64,000 bases of DNA, from assembly GCF_000802965.1 (NCBI RefSeq), contig NZ_JSAK01000031.1, positions 1 through 64,000 on the forward strand, given 5' to 3'. The position numbers and the translations under genes are program-made. The notes beneath the pieces are model-generated. The model was given only the letters and a program-made list of their open reading frames with translations, had not been told where the DNA came from and did not search any database. This DNA comes from Pseudomonas fluorescens (GTDB taxonomy: Bacteria > Pseudomonadota > Gammaproteobacteria > Pseudomonadales > Pseudomonadaceae). Shown in pieces: positions 8,611 to 17,514 of the stretch (position 1 is the first letter of the stretch; each line of letters begins with the position of its first letter).

Positions 8611-10530
8611 GTGTTTCCACGTCTTCTGTGTTCGCTGTCCGTTTTGACTGTGTCCATCGCCACTGCCCAAGCCGCCGAGACTAATGTCCTCGAGACTCCC
8701 CACCTGCGCAGCATTGACAACTTCCGTGATCTCGCGGGGACTACCACCGCCTATTCCACGGCCCACGACGGCACGATGCGTAGCGGCGTGTTCTATCGTT
8801 CCAACGCGCTGACCCCGTCTGCCGCGGATCTGGCTACGCTGAATTCTTTGGGCATCAAGGCAGTCTACGACCTGCGCACACCCAGTGAGATTGCCGGCAC
8901 GCCGGACACGATGCTCAGCGGGGCGACCTACGAAAACATTGACATCATCGGCAGCACCACGTCCGGTTCGAACATCACCACGGTCTCGTTCAAAAGTGCA
9001 GCCGATGCCATCGCGATGATGGAGCAGACCAACCGGGCGTTTGTCAGTGACGCAGGGATGCGCAGCCAGTTCACCAGGCTGTTCAATGAACTGGCCAGTG
9101 TCGACGGTGCCGCGTTGTTCCATTGCACCGCCGGCAAGGACCGAACCGGTTGGACCGCCGCCGTGTTGCTGAGCATTGCCGGGGTCGACAGTGCCACCAT
9201 CATGAGTAATTACCTGGCCACCAACGACTACACCGCCGCGCGCGTGGGGGCGACCCTGGCAAGTATGCCGCCCGCGATGGCGGCCATTTATGCGCCGCTG
9301 CTCGGCGTCGAGGCCAGCTACTTGCAAGCCGGTCTGGACGAGGTGACCGCGCAGTACGGCAGCATGGATAACTACCTCAAGCAAGGCCTGGGTCTGTCCC
9401 AGGAGACGATCTATGTGCTGCGCGGCAAGATGGTCTACTTCAACAGTCTGCCCGGCCAGGCGGGTTTGCTCGGCAACGCCGCCGGCGGCGCGCAGCTTTT
9501 GCAACAGCTGCAGAACAGCAGCCTTTCGGGCACTTACAGCGACTACAACTACTATCTGCAATCGGCCATCGATGCGGGCAACCTTGCGGGCGTCGAGTCC
9601 ACGGTCGGTGGTCAGGTGCACGCCGACGCGGCGAGTTACCTGCTGCGTCAGGGCGCGATGATCGACCAGGCTGCTGCGCCGTTTGCCAGTGGCACGGATC
9701 TCAAGGCGGGCCAATACCGTTTGTGGTCCACTGCGTTGGCGGGCTACCTGGGCACCGACGGTTCGTCCCAGGTCTCCAGCAGCAACGAGCACAGCCAAGG
9801 CATGATGGTCGGCCTGACCCAGCGTTTCTCCGACCAGATCAGCGCCCATGCCGGCTTCGGCTACAGCAAGGGCAACGTCGGCGGCGCGGGTGGCGAGGCG
9901 GATACCGACTTCACCTTTTTCAGCATGGGCGCACGCTTCGCGCCGGACGGTCTGGAACGCGGGCTGTTTGTCGACGCCGACGCCAGCGACGGCTACATCG
10001 ACTACGACAGCAAGCGCGACCTCGGCGGCGGCCTCGGCACCGCCAAGGGCGAAAGCCATGGCAATCTCACCGGAGCCACCCTGGCACTGGGCTATCGAGT
10101 GCCGGTCAGCGGCGTGACACTCGAACCGAGCCTCGGCGTGCGCGTCAGCCATCTGAATTTGTCGGGTTTTCAGGAGAAAGGCAGTGATCTGGCCCTCGAC
10201 GTCGACAGCATTGACGAAACCCGCCGCAGCGCCGTGGCCAACCTCAACGCTGCATTCGCCCCGATCGGCATGGGCGCCTGGCAACTGGTGCCGGGTGTCC
10301 AGGTGGGCTATGAGCATGTGCTCGGCGATCATCAGGTCGACAGCGAAGGGCATCTGCTGGGCCTGGATATCGAACAGCGCGCCGCGTTCGATAACCGCGA
10401 TCAGTTCACCGCAGGGATCAACCTCATGGCTAATCTCGGCGCGCTGAGCGTGGGTGCCGAAGTGGGTGCGAGCGGCGGTGGGGACAGCCACGGCTTCAGC
10501 GGCGGGCTCAAGGCCAGTTATCTGTTTTAA
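8611..10530 (+). CDS. Tyrosine phosphatase-autotransporter fusion protein
   Basis: 639 residues from GTG 8611, with a signal peptide ending at AQA (about residue 22). Residues 30-270 form a bacterial tyrosine-phosphatase domain: the NFRDLAG opening, RSNALTPSAADL, VYDLRTPSEI and the catalytic loop HCTAGKDRTGW with Cys172 and Arg178. From about 370 to the end is an autotransporter beta-barrel (SALAGYLGTDGSS, GLTQRFSDQISAHAGFGYSKG) closing with LKASYLF, the terminal aromatic needed for outer-membrane insertion. The phosphatase is therefore the passenger of a type V secretion system and would be displayed on or released from the cell surface. Substrate unknown; this P-loop type is also found in phosphoinositide phosphatases. 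An AraC-family gene lies convergently downstream. Confidence 0.85.
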   Translation: MFPRLLCSLSVLTVSIATAQAAETNVLETPHLRSIDNFRDLAGTTTAYSTAHDGTMRSGVFYRSNALTPSAADLATLNSLGIKAVYDLRTPSEIAGTPDTMLSGATYENIDIIGSTTSGSNITTVSFKSAADAIAMMEQTNRAFVSDAGMRSQFTRLFNELASVDGAALFHCTAGKDRTGWTAAVLLSIAGVDSATIMSNYLATNDYTAARVGATLASMPPAMAAIYAPLLGVEASYLQAGLDEVTAQYGSMDNYLKQGLGLSQETIYVLRGKMVYFNSLPGQAGLLGNAAGGAQLLQQLQNSSLSGTYSDYNYYLQSAIDAGNLAGVESTVGGQVHADAASYLLRQGAMIDQAAAPFASGTDLKAGQYRLWSTALAGYLGTDGSSQVSSSNEHSQGMMVGLTQRFSDQISAHAGFGYSKGNVGGAGGEADTDFTFFSMGARFAPDGLERGLFVDADASDGYIDYDSKRDLGGGLGTAKGESHGNLTGATLALGYRVPVSGVTLEPSLGVRVSHLNLSGFQEKGSDLALDVDSIDETRRSAVANLNAAFAPIGMGAWQLVPGVQVGYEHVLGDHQVDSEGHLLGLDIEQRAAFDNRDQFTAGINLMANLGALSVGAEVGASGGGDSHGFSGGLKASYLF

Positions 10531-10548
10531 GGAAACACTTCGGGGTCG

Positions 10549-10569
10549 GGCCGCTATCGTTTGGCGGCC
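10549..10569. terminator. Possible bidirectional terminator hairpin
   Basis: GGCCGC and GCGGCC form a perfect 6-bp stem with a 9-nt loop between the convergent phosphatase-autotransporter and AraC genes. There is no strong T-tract, so this is weak evidence. Confidence 0.35.
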
Positions 10570-10575
10570 TGGGCC

Positions 10576-11565
10576 TTACTGCCGCGCTCGCGTGCGCAGT
10601 CCTGATTTCAGGTCCGCGGGGCTGATGCCATAGGCGCTCTGGAAGTACTGGCAAAACCTGCCGACATTGCTGAAGCCCAATCGCAACGCCACCTCAGTCA
10701 CGGAAGGCGAATCGCGGTGGGCGAGCGATTCGTAGGCGCGCTGCAGACGCACCTGCCGCTGGTACGCCACAATCGAGCTCCCTACGAATCGCCGGAAACC
10801 TTCCTGCAATGCCCGCTGGCTGACGTTGGTCAATCGGGCCAGATCCGTTCCGCTGAGCAGATGCTCGGGGTGCGCCTGAATGTGCTCAACCGCCAGCTTC
10901 ACATGCCGGGGCGCGATCAACGGAGCAGGCTGTCTCAGGGCTTGCGTGAAATTATGCGGCCAGGCTTCCAGCACCGCGTCCAGCAGCATCTCTCGCAGTC
11001 GCGATGGCATCAATGTTCCGCTGTTGATCAGCACATCGAACTCGGCTCCGGTGGCCAGATCAATCAATGCCTTGATGCCCTGGAAACTCGAGACCTTCAA
11101 ATCAACCACAGGCTCGAATACCAATCTTTCAACAATTGGCTTTCCCAATAGCGTCGACAGTCGTTCAGTGAGCAACGCACGCTTTATCGAAATCCCGTGC
11201 TGCGCATGATTGTCGACAAAGCGCATCGAACGAATTTCCGCCTTGTCGATTGCCAGCCCGACCTGTGAAACACCCACCGACTCGCAGAGGTGATTGAAGA
11301 TGATTTTGCCGGCGGTAGGAATGACGAAGGTGATTTCGTCCTGGGGATCGGGAAAGACCACCGAGAAGTCGCCCCGGTAATGCATGCGGCGAAAACTGAC
11401 ACCTTCGTGCCGGCCGTAGACGCCGCCGATGATGATGTTCGAGGGCAAGGGCGGGGTGTTGGAATAGCGGTTGCCGAACATTTTCGCGAACAGCGCGCCG
11501 AAGTCATCGCTGCACATGTCGTTGGACCTGAGGATGATTTGCTGGCGGGACGGAGTGGAGGACAC
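10576..11565 (-). CDS. AraC-family transcriptional regulator with AraC-binding-like N-terminal domain
   Basis: The coding frame is open up to 11712. I chose GTG 11565 because family-like sequence (SRQQIILRSNDMCSDDFG) begins there; ATG 11517 and ATG 11712 are alternatives. The N-terminal domain (about 20-200) resembles the ligand-binding half of EutR/AndR-type AraC proteins, with MHYRGDFSVVFPDPQDEI and an internal IDKAEIRSMRFVDNHAQHG segment. The C-terminus has two helix-turn-helices (LLSGTDLARLTNVSQRALQEGFRRF and SVTEVALRLGFSNVGRFCQYFQSAYG). Target unknown: it is convergent with the phosphatase-autotransporter and divergent from the sigma-factor gene. Confidence 0.85.
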   Translation of the reverse strand: MSSTPSRQQIILRSNDMCSDDFGALFAKMFGNRYSNTPPLPSNIIIGGVYGRHEGVSFRRMHYRGDFSVVFPDPQDEITFVIPTAGKIIFNHLCESVGVSQVGLAIDKAEIRSMRFVDNHAQHGISIKRALLTERLSTLLGKPIVERLVFEPVVDLKVSSFQGIKALIDLATGAEFDVLINSGTLMPSRLREMLLDAVLEAWPHNFTQALRQPAPLIAPRHVKLAVEHIQAHPEHLLSGTDLARLTNVSQRALQEGFRRFVGSSIVAYQRQVRLQRAYESLAHRDSPSVTEVALRLGFSNVGRFCQYFQSAYGISPADLKSGLRTRARQ

Positions 11566-11707
11566 CTTGGCTGGCACCTTGTAGTCAGGCTTTATGTCGG
11601 GGTGAAATGCGGGAGAGCGGGAGGTTAGCGTGCAGGGATGACAGGTTTGTGACGGTCCGGTGTTCTGATCGCAAATCCGCCTCTTGCAAATCTTCGGATG
11701 ATCACAT

Positions 11708-11726
11708 GACAATAAGAGTCATTATC
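11708..11726 (+). promoter_or_regulatory. Fur box upstream of the ECF sigma gene
   Basis: The 19-mer gacaataagagtcattatc matches the classical Fur consensus GATAATGATAATCATTATC at about 15 of 19 positions, including eight consecutive matches at the right half. It ends 22 bp before the preferred start of the FecI-like gene, so iron-replete Fur would block its transcription. Confidence 0.75.
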
Positions 11727-11748
11727 AGTCGTGAATTATTCCATCGCC

Positions 11749-12270
11749 ATGCCCGCCAATGATTTAAGCCTGCGCAGCGCCGTCAATGACCTGTATTGCG
11801 ACCACCATGGTTGGCTCAATGGCTGGCTGCGCAAGCGTTTGGGCAACGCGTTCGATGCGGCTGATCTGGCACAGGACACCTTCGTGCGAGTCATCAAGGC
11901 GCGTAATGCGTTGGAGATTCGCGAGCCGCGCCCTTACCTGACAATGATCGCAAAGGGCTTGCTGATCGATCTGTTCCGCCGGCGCTCTCTGGAACAAGCC
12001 TATCTGGAAGCCTTGGCGGCCATGCCCGAATTGCAGCAACCCTCACTGGAGGAGCAGGCGATCCTGTTGCAAGCGCTGATGGAAATCGACCGCTTGCTGC
12101 AAGGGCTGGGAGCTAAAGTGAAGCAGGTGTTCATCTTGTCTCAGTTCGAGGGGTTGACCTATCCGCAGATTGCCGAGCGGCTGGGTATCAGCTCCCGAAC
12201 GGTCAACAATTACATGGCCAAGGCCATGGAGCATTGCTGTTTGATGCAGATCCAGATGCAACTGGCATGA
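11749..12270 (+). CDS. FecI-like ECF (iron-starvation) sigma factor
   Basis: 173 residues from ATG 11749; GTG 11731 is too close to the Fur box. Region 2 shows as LYCDHHGWLNGWLRKRLGNAFDAADLAQDTFVRV, and region 4 as FEGLTYPQIAERLGISSRTVNNYMAKA. Both are typical of iron-starvation ECF sigma factors that direct RNA polymerase to the promoter of a TonB-dependent receptor. The stop overlaps the start of the FecR-like gene (ATGA), so the two are translationally coupled. Regulation: Fur at the promoter, and signal transfer from the receptor at 13321 through the FecR-like protein. Confidence 0.92.
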   Translation: MPANDLSLRSAVNDLYCDHHGWLNGWLRKRLGNAFDAADLAQDTFVRVIKARNALEIREPRPYLTMIAKGLLIDLFRRRSLEQAYLEALAAMPELQQPSLEEQAILLQALMEIDRLLQGLGAKVKQVFILSQFEGLTYPQIAERLGISSRTVNNYMAKAMEHCCLMQIQMQLA

Positions 12271-13223
12271 GTCTTTCAGCCATCGAGTTGAAGGCGATCA
12301 GCGTCGCTGCCCAGTGGTACGCCCGACTTCACTCCGGTGTCGCCACCGACTCGGATCGATCAGCCTGGAACGACTGGCTGGTTGCTGACCCTGCCCATCT
12401 TCAAGCCTGGCAACGCATGGCGGCCGTCGGCGAACAGATGGCACGTGTGCCGGGCGCCTTGGCTTCACCCGCGTTGCGCGGTGCTGATCTGTCCCGGCGT
12501 CAGGTGGTGCGCAGTGTGCTGCTGCTGGCGTCCGCCAGTTCCATTGGCTGGCTGGGCTGGCGCAGTGAAACCTCCCGGACCCTGTTTGCCGATTTGCGTT
12601 CCGCCGTGGGCGAGCGCCGTGAATTGCGCTTGGCCGACGGCAGCTCATTGCTTCTCAATACCGACACCTCCCTCAACCTGCGATTTGATGGTCGACAGCG
12701 GGTCTTGGAATTGTTGTCCGGTGAGATTCTGGTGACCACCGCTGTTGATCCGTTGCAGCGCCCGTTCAAGGTGCTCACTCGCCACGGCGAAGTGCTGGCG
12801 CTGGGAACCCGCTTTATCGTCCGGTCCCAGGAACTGGGCGGCGAAGTGTCGGTGCTCGAAAAAGCCGTTCAGGTCAGTCCCGCTCTCGGTGGGGCGATGA
12901 TTCGCGTGGAGGCCGGACAATCCGTAGCCTTCAACGGTCGCTCAGCCGGTGCGCTGCGGCGTAATGATGCCTCGGTCGGGGCATGGCAGCAGGGCAGCAT
13001 CATCGCCATTGATCGCCCCTTGAGCGAATTGCTCGCTGACATTTCGCGCTACCGCAGCGGCGTGTTGCGCTGTGATCCGCGTATTGCCCAACTGAAGGTG
13101 TCCGGAGCGTTCCCTATCGATAACACGGATAGGGCGTTGGCGGCGCTGGAGAGCGGATTGTCCCTGCGCGTCACCCAGTACAGCCGCTATTGGGTCAACG
13201 TATCGAGCGATGATCCGCGCTAG
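12267..13223 (+). CDS. FecR-like anti-sigma / sigma regulator
   Basis: 318 residues from ATG 12267, overlapping the sigma stop by 4 bp. The N-terminal cytoplasmic part (AAQWYARLHSG..SDRSAWNDWLVADPAHLQAWQRM) is the DUF4880/sigma-binding region. A single membrane segment follows (SVLLLASASSIGWLGW, about residue 80-97). The periplasmic FecR domain contains ADGSSLLLNTDTSLNL and VLTRHGEVLALGTRF, and the C-terminal part ends in the STN-interacting region. It would hold the sigma factor until the receptor signals that its siderophore is bound. Confidence 0.92.
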   Translation: MSLSAIELKAISVAAQWYARLHSGVATDSDRSAWNDWLVADPAHLQAWQRMAAVGEQMARVPGALASPALRGADLSRRQVVRSVLLLASASSIGWLGWRSETSRTLFADLRSAVGERRELRLADGSSLLLNTDTSLNLRFDGRQRVLELLSGEILVTTAVDPLQRPFKVLTRHGEVLALGTRFIVRSQELGGEVSVLEKAVQVSPALGGAMIRVEAGQSVAFNGRSAGALRRNDASVGAWQQGSIIAIDRPLSELLADISRYRSGVLRCDPRIAQLKVSGAFPIDNTDRALAALESGLSLRVTQYSRYWVNVSSDDPR

Positions 13224-13320
13224 TTGAAAATAGTTTTTGTGGGTTTGCACTTTTTGTACTCATCGTTCGGCTCATCCCTCAATGAGTTTTTATTGATTGT
13301 GTTTTGGGGGAGGGTAAAGC

Positions 13321-15801
13321 ATGTCTCGGGTGTACAAGCCTGGTCGTCTGGCGACGGCAGTGAAGGCCGGTCTATTGGTCGCAGCAGCGACGGGTGTTTG
13401 GTCAACGGCAACGATGGCGGCACAGGTTGCGTCGCAGCAACAGGCTGCGGTTCAAACCTTCGACATTGCCGGGGGGAGCCTGACCGAAGTGCTCAGTCAT
13501 TTCGCCAGTGCAGCGGGCGCGGCGATTTCATTTGATGCGCGACAAACCGAAGGGTTGAAATCTCCAGGGCTCAAGGGCGCGTTCGGCATCACTGAAGGCT
13601 TTGCGCGGATTCTCAGTGGCAGCCGTTTGCAAGCGGAGCCCCAGGCCAACGGGACTTATGTTCTGCGACCCGTTCCGACTTTCGGTTCGGCACTGGAGCT
13701 GGGCGCCACCAACATCAATGGTCAGATGCTTGGCGCAACGACCGAGAACAGTGGCTCGTACACCACGGGCGCGGTGACCATTGGCAAGGGCGAGCACTCT
13801 CTCAAGGAAACGCCGCAATCGGTCACGGTGATGACCCGCAAGATGCTCGATGATCAAAACCTCAACACCATTGATCAAGTCATGGAAAAGACGCCGGGCA
13901 TTACCGTGTATGACTCCACCATGGGCGGCAAGTACTTCTATTCGCGCGGCTTCCGGATGTCGGGCCAGTATCAATACGATGGCGTACCCCTGGACATGGG
14001 CAACCTCTATGTTCAGGCCGACAGTTTCAGTGGTGACATGGCCTATTACGACCGCGTAGAGATCCTGCGCGGCGCAGCAGGCATGATGAAAGGCTCGGGC
14101 GGCACCGCCGGTGGCGTCAACTTTGTGCGCAAGCGCGGCCAGACAACCCCGCATACCGAGATCACGCTGTCCGGTGGCAGTTGGGACAATTATCGTGGAC
14201 AGGTCGATACCGGCGGCCCGCTGAATGACGCCGGCACCATACGCGGCCGGGCCATCGTCGCCGAGCAGAGTCGGCACTACTTTGTCGACGATGCCAGTCG
14301 CAAGGATCAAGTGTATTACGGCGCCCTCGACGTGGATGTGAGCCCCGACACGACACTCGGGCTGGGCGTTGCTTATGAGGATGTGGATGCCAATCCTTGT
14401 TGGGGTGGTCTGCCGCGCTACAGGGACCGCAGCGATTTGAAGCTCAGCCGTTCGACCTGTCTCGATCCTTCGTGGAACACGTGGCGTAGCAAGCGCACTA
14501 CTGTCTTCAGTGATCTGAATCATCGGATCAACGACGATTGGTCCTTAAAGGTCGCCAGTGTTTATACAAAAAACACTCAGGACATCAAGTACGCGTTCGC
14601 GTCCGGCGCGGTGACTCCAGGCATCAATACCACTGGCATGCTGGGCAGCATGTACGACTACGACCAGGTCGATTACGGTCTGGACGCCTACGTGGATGGC
14701 AAGTTCGACGCGTTCGGTCAGCAGCATGAGTTAGTGGTGGGCGCCAATGCCAGCCGCGGGAAAAAAGATGACTTCTACTCGGTGGCGTTTCTGCCGCAGC
14801 GGCAGAATGTGTTCAACCCCGATAAACATATTCCCGAACCGGACGACAGCTACTTTATCGATAACTCGTCTCGCGGCGGGCCGGTCAATTCGGTGACCAA
14901 ACAAAAGGGTGTCTACTCGATCCTTCGTTTGAAACTGGCGGACCCTCTGACGCTTGTCTCCGGCACTCGAGTGAGCTGGTACAACTCGGACACCGACTCT
15001 GACTTCATCAACACCGGCACCTCGGAACACTCCAGTACCACGGAGACCGGACAGGTCACACCATTTGCCGGTGTGCTGCTGGATTTGAACGAGAACCTGA
15101 CGGCCTATGCCAGCTACTCGGACATCTTCACCCCGCAGGGTAACTACCGTTCCGAAGACGGGTCAGCGCTCAAGCCTCTCGTGGGTCAGAGTTATGAACT
15201 GGGGATCAAGGGGGCCTGGTTCGAAGGTCGCTTGAACAGCTCCTTCAATCTGTTCCGCACGATTCAGAAAGACCAGGCCCAGACGGACTTCAACTCTTCC
15301 TGTCCTTCATCCGATGGCTATTGCTACGTCAATGCCGGCAAGGTTCGCGCTCAGGGCTTTGAGGCCGAGATCAGTGGTGAAGTCATCGAGCGCCTGCAAT
15401 TGCTCGCGGGTTACACCTACACCCAGACCAAAACCCTCGATGACATCGACGACAGCCTGAACGGCGCAGCATTCAACTCCTATGTACCTCGACACATGCT
15501 GCGCATGTGGGGCGACTATGCGTTGAGTGGTTCGCTTGAGCGGTTCACCATTGGTGCAGGCGTCAACGCGCAAAGCGACAACTTCCGTGTTTCTCCCGCC
15601 AGTGGAGAGAACATCACCCAGTCGGGTTATGCGATCTGGAACGGTCGCATCGGCTACCGCATTGATGACACCTGGTCGGTCGCGCTCAATGGCAACAACC
15701 TGTTCGACAAGCGCTACTACGCCACCATCGGCACCGAGTCCTTCGGTAACTACTACGGCGATCCACGCAACTTCATGGTCTCGGTTAAAGCGAGTTTTTA
15801 A
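13321..15801 (+). CDS. TonB-dependent siderophore receptor with N-terminal signalling (STN) domain
   Basis: 826 residues. Signal peptide ends near MAAQ (about 38). The STN domain follows (FDIAGGSLTEVLSHFASAAGAAISFD, about 50-110), then a linker, a plug domain (LKETPQSVTVMTRKMLDDQN to GGVNFVRKRG, about 160-270) and a 22-strand barrel ending in VSVKASF. The style is that of FpvA/FoxA/PupB receptors for ferric hydroxamate or pyoverdine-type siderophores; the ligand is not determined. The STN domain plus the adjacent FecI/FecR pair makes it a transducer controlling its own expression. The 97-bp gap before it should contain the promoter used by the sigma factor. Confidence 0.93.
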   Translation: MSRVYKPGRLATAVKAGLLVAAATGVWSTATMAAQVASQQQAAVQTFDIAGGSLTEVLSHFASAAGAAISFDARQTEGLKSPGLKGAFGITEGFARILSGSRLQAEPQANGTYVLRPVPTFGSALELGATNINGQMLGATTENSGSYTTGAVTIGKGEHSLKETPQSVTVMTRKMLDDQNLNTIDQVMEKTPGITVYDSTMGGKYFYSRGFRMSGQYQYDGVPLDMGNLYVQADSFSGDMAYYDRVEILRGAAGMMKGSGGTAGGVNFVRKRGQTTPHTEITLSGGSWDNYRGQVDTGGPLNDAGTIRGRAIVAEQSRHYFVDDASRKDQVYYGALDVDVSPDTTLGLGVAYEDVDANPCWGGLPRYRDRSDLKLSRSTCLDPSWNTWRSKRTTVFSDLNHRINDDWSLKVASVYTKNTQDIKYAFASGAVTPGINTTGMLGSMYDYDQVDYGLDAYVDGKFDAFGQQHELVVGANASRGKKDDFYSVAFLPQRQNVFNPDKHIPEPDDSYFIDNSSRGGPVNSVTKQKGVYSILRLKLADPLTLVSGTRVSWYNSDTDSDFINTGTSEHSSTTETGQVTPFAGVLLDLNENLTAYASYSDIFTPQGNYRSEDGSALKPLVGQSYELGIKGAWFEGRLNSSFNLFRTIQKDQAQTDFNSSCPSSDGYCYVNAGKVRAQGFEAEISGEVIERLQLLAGYTYTQTKTLDDIDDSLNGAAFNSYVPRHMLRMWGDYALSGSLERFTIGAGVNAQSDNFRVSPASGENITQSGYAIWNGRIGYRIDDTWSVALNGNNLFDKRYYATIGTESFGNYYGDPRNFMVSVKASF

Positions 15802-15860
15802 ATGGGTAAATTTGCCTGTCGCGTCCGGCGTATCTAGCCGTTGTTTGACCGTTCGCAAAT

Positions 15861-15918
15861 GATCGCTTCTGGGCGTTTCCTGCCGGACTTTACAGGCAGA
15901 AAACACCCAGAGACGATC
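15861..15918. repeat. Long imperfect inverted repeat, possible terminator
   Basis: Left arm 15861-15884 and right arm 15895-15918 are complementary at 20 of 24 positions around a 10-nt loop, with additional G-U pairs possible in RNA. It lies between the convergent receptor and RidA genes. There is no T-tract, so it could be a bidirectional terminator or a repeat element. Confidence 0.5.
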
Positions 15919-15959
15919 GGTGACAATAGCCAGAATCCGATCGGGGGGCTGAGCCGGGC

Positions 15960-16355
15960 CTATTGCGGTAGTTTGGCGATCACCTTGATCTCGAAGTCGA
16001 AGCCGGACAACCACGTCACGCCGATAGCGGTCACCGTCGGGTAGGGCGCTTCGCCCCAGTACTCGGCCGCGACCTCCCAGATCGTTTCGAATTTCGAGTC
16101 GGGGTCGACCATGAAGATGGTCGTGTCGATTACATCCTCGAAACTGCTGCCGGCCTGGGCCAGGATCGCGTTGAGGTTGGCAAACGCCAGGCGAACCTGA
16201 TCCGAGAGGTCCGGCTCGGCCGAACCATCCTTGCGGCTGCCGACCTGACCGGATACGAACAGAAAACCGTTGGCGCGAATCGCCGGTGAGTAGCGGTGGA
16301 GTTCGTACAGTGCATGGCGGTCGGGCGGGAAAACGACATCACGTTGACGGGTCAT
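15960..16355 (-). CDS. RidA/YjgF/YER057c/UK114 family protein
   Basis: 131 residues from ATG 16355; the longer frame to 16439 reaches into the divergent promoter region. It contains SPAIRANGFLFVSGQVG, QVRLAFANLNAILAQAGSSFEDV and the C-terminal VTAIGVTWLSGFDFEIKVIA, in the order of RidA subfamily proteins. Canonical RidA hydrolyses reactive enamines/imines, using a conserved Arg near the C-terminus; here the corresponding segment reads VTWLSG without that Arg, so it probably belongs to a divergent subfamily. Divergent from the LysR gene at 16495, which may regulate it. Confidence 0.85.
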   Translation of the reverse strand: MTRQRDVVFPPDRHALYELHRYSPAIRANGFLFVSGQVGSRKDGSAEPDLSDQVRLAFANLNAILAQAGSSFEDVIDTTIFMVDPDSKFETIWEVAAEYWGEAPYPTVTAIGVTWLSGFDFEIKVIAKLPQ

Positions 16356-16494
16356 TGCATACCTTCTTCGGGGCCATCGTGGCCCGCTGTTTACGATGGT
16401 GTCACTGTAAAAAGATGACCGACCCGGATAAACAGGCAACTCTGGTCATGACTGTTTGTAGAATCCAAACTATCCAGACCGAGTGAGGCGTGAA

Positions 16495-17415
16495 ATGGAC
16501 CGTTTCGATGCGATGCAGGCCTTTGCCCGGGTGGTGGAAACCGGCAGCTTCACCAAGGCGGCAGCCACCCTGCACATGAGCAAGACCAGCGTGACGCAAC
16601 TCGTCCAGCAACTGGAAGCGAGGCTGCGCGTACGCCTGCTCAATCGCACCACGCGCAAGGTCAACGTCACCGCCGATGGCGCGGCCTACTACGAGCGTGT
16701 CATCCGGCTGCTGGCCGATGTCGACGACGCCGAGACCAGCCTGTCCAGCGCGTCGATGACACCGCGTGGGCGGCTGCGAGTGGATGTGCCAAGTCCGCTG
16801 GCGCGAATGCTGCTGATACCGGCCTTGCCGGGGTTCTATGCACGCTACCCGGAAATCCAGCTGACCATGGGCGTGAGCGACCGCATCGTCGACATCATTG
16901 GCGAAAACGTCGACTGCGTGCTGCGTGGCGGCGAGATCACCGATCAGTCCCTGGTAGCAAGGCATGTGGGCGATCTTCAACTCGGCGTTTATGCCGCGCC
17001 GGGCTACCTGCAACGCTGCGGTACGCCGGCGCACCCACGTGAGCTGGAGGAGGGCAGGCACAGTACCGTTGGCTATCTCTGGTTTCGTACAGGCAAAGCC
17101 TTGCCCTACGCGATGCAGCGGGGCGAAGAACGCATCGAGGCACAGGGCCGCCCGCAGCTGACGGTCGATGACGGCAATGCGTACCTCGCCGCAGGACTGG
17201 CAGGTCTGGGCATGCTCTGGCTGCCGCAGTACATGGCCAAGCCACATCTGGTCAGCGGCGAGTTGCTGCCGCTGTTCGAGGACTGGCATATGGCGCCGAT
17301 GCCGATGTATCTGGCATTCCCGCCGAATCGCCATGTCAGCGCCAAGGTGCGGGTATTTATCGACTGGATAATCGAATTGATGGCCGAGCATGCGCCGGTG
17401 GTTGGGCGGGGTTGA
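16495..17415 (+). CDS. LysR-family transcriptional regulator
   Basis: 306 residues from ATG 16495 (GTG 16483 adds four residues). The N-terminal winged helix is clear: FARVVETGSFTKAAATLHMSKTSVTQLVQQLE..RLLNRTTRKV. The rest is a substrate-binding domain with GRLRVDVPSPLARMLLIPALPGF and GLAGLGMLWLPQYMA. It is of the CrgA-like LysR branch, which often controls a divergent oxidoreductase or detoxification gene; the divergent partner here is the RidA-family gene. Confidence 0.9.
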   Translation: MDRFDAMQAFARVVETGSFTKAAATLHMSKTSVTQLVQQLEARLRVRLLNRTTRKVNVTADGAAYYERVIRLLADVDDAETSLSSASMTPRGRLRVDVPSPLARMLLIPALPGFYARYPEIQLTMGVSDRIVDIIGENVDCVLRGGEITDQSLVARHVGDLQLGVYAAPGYLQRCGTPAHPRELEEGRHSTVGYLWFRTGKALPYAMQRGEERIEAQGRPQLTVDDGNAYLAAGLAGLGMLWLPQYMAKPHLVSGELLPLFEDWHMAPMPMYLAFPPNRHVSAKVRVFIDWIIELMAEHAPVVGRG

Positions 17416-17464
17416 TATCGGGGATGAAAAAGTTGTACACGCTCTGTACTGATGGTGTAAAAAC

Positions 17465-17488
17465 TATACATTGATATATTCTTGTATA
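17465..17488 (+). promoter_or_regulatory. Predicted LitR/PplR operator upstream of the chalcone-isomerase-like gene
   Basis: TATACA (17465-17470), a 12-nt spacer and TGTATA (17483-17488) form a perfect inverted repeat that extends by one base each side (CTATACA/TGTATAG). It fits T(G/A)TACA-N12-TGTA(C/T)A. The right half overlaps a possible -10 element TATAGA at 17485-17490, 25 bp before the start codon, so a bound repressor would block initiation. Additional TGTAC half-sites lie at 17434 and 17445. Confidence 0.75.
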
Positions 17489-17514
17489 GATTTTCAAAAA
17501 AGGCCGAGACGCTG

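Noticed and set aside
8563..10491. Long open frame (642 codons) on the minus strand opposite the phosphatase-autotransporter gene
   Set aside because: It is an antisense shadow produced by high third-position GC; its translation is Gly/Ala/Arg/His-rich with no recognised domain, while the plus strand has a complete fusion protein.
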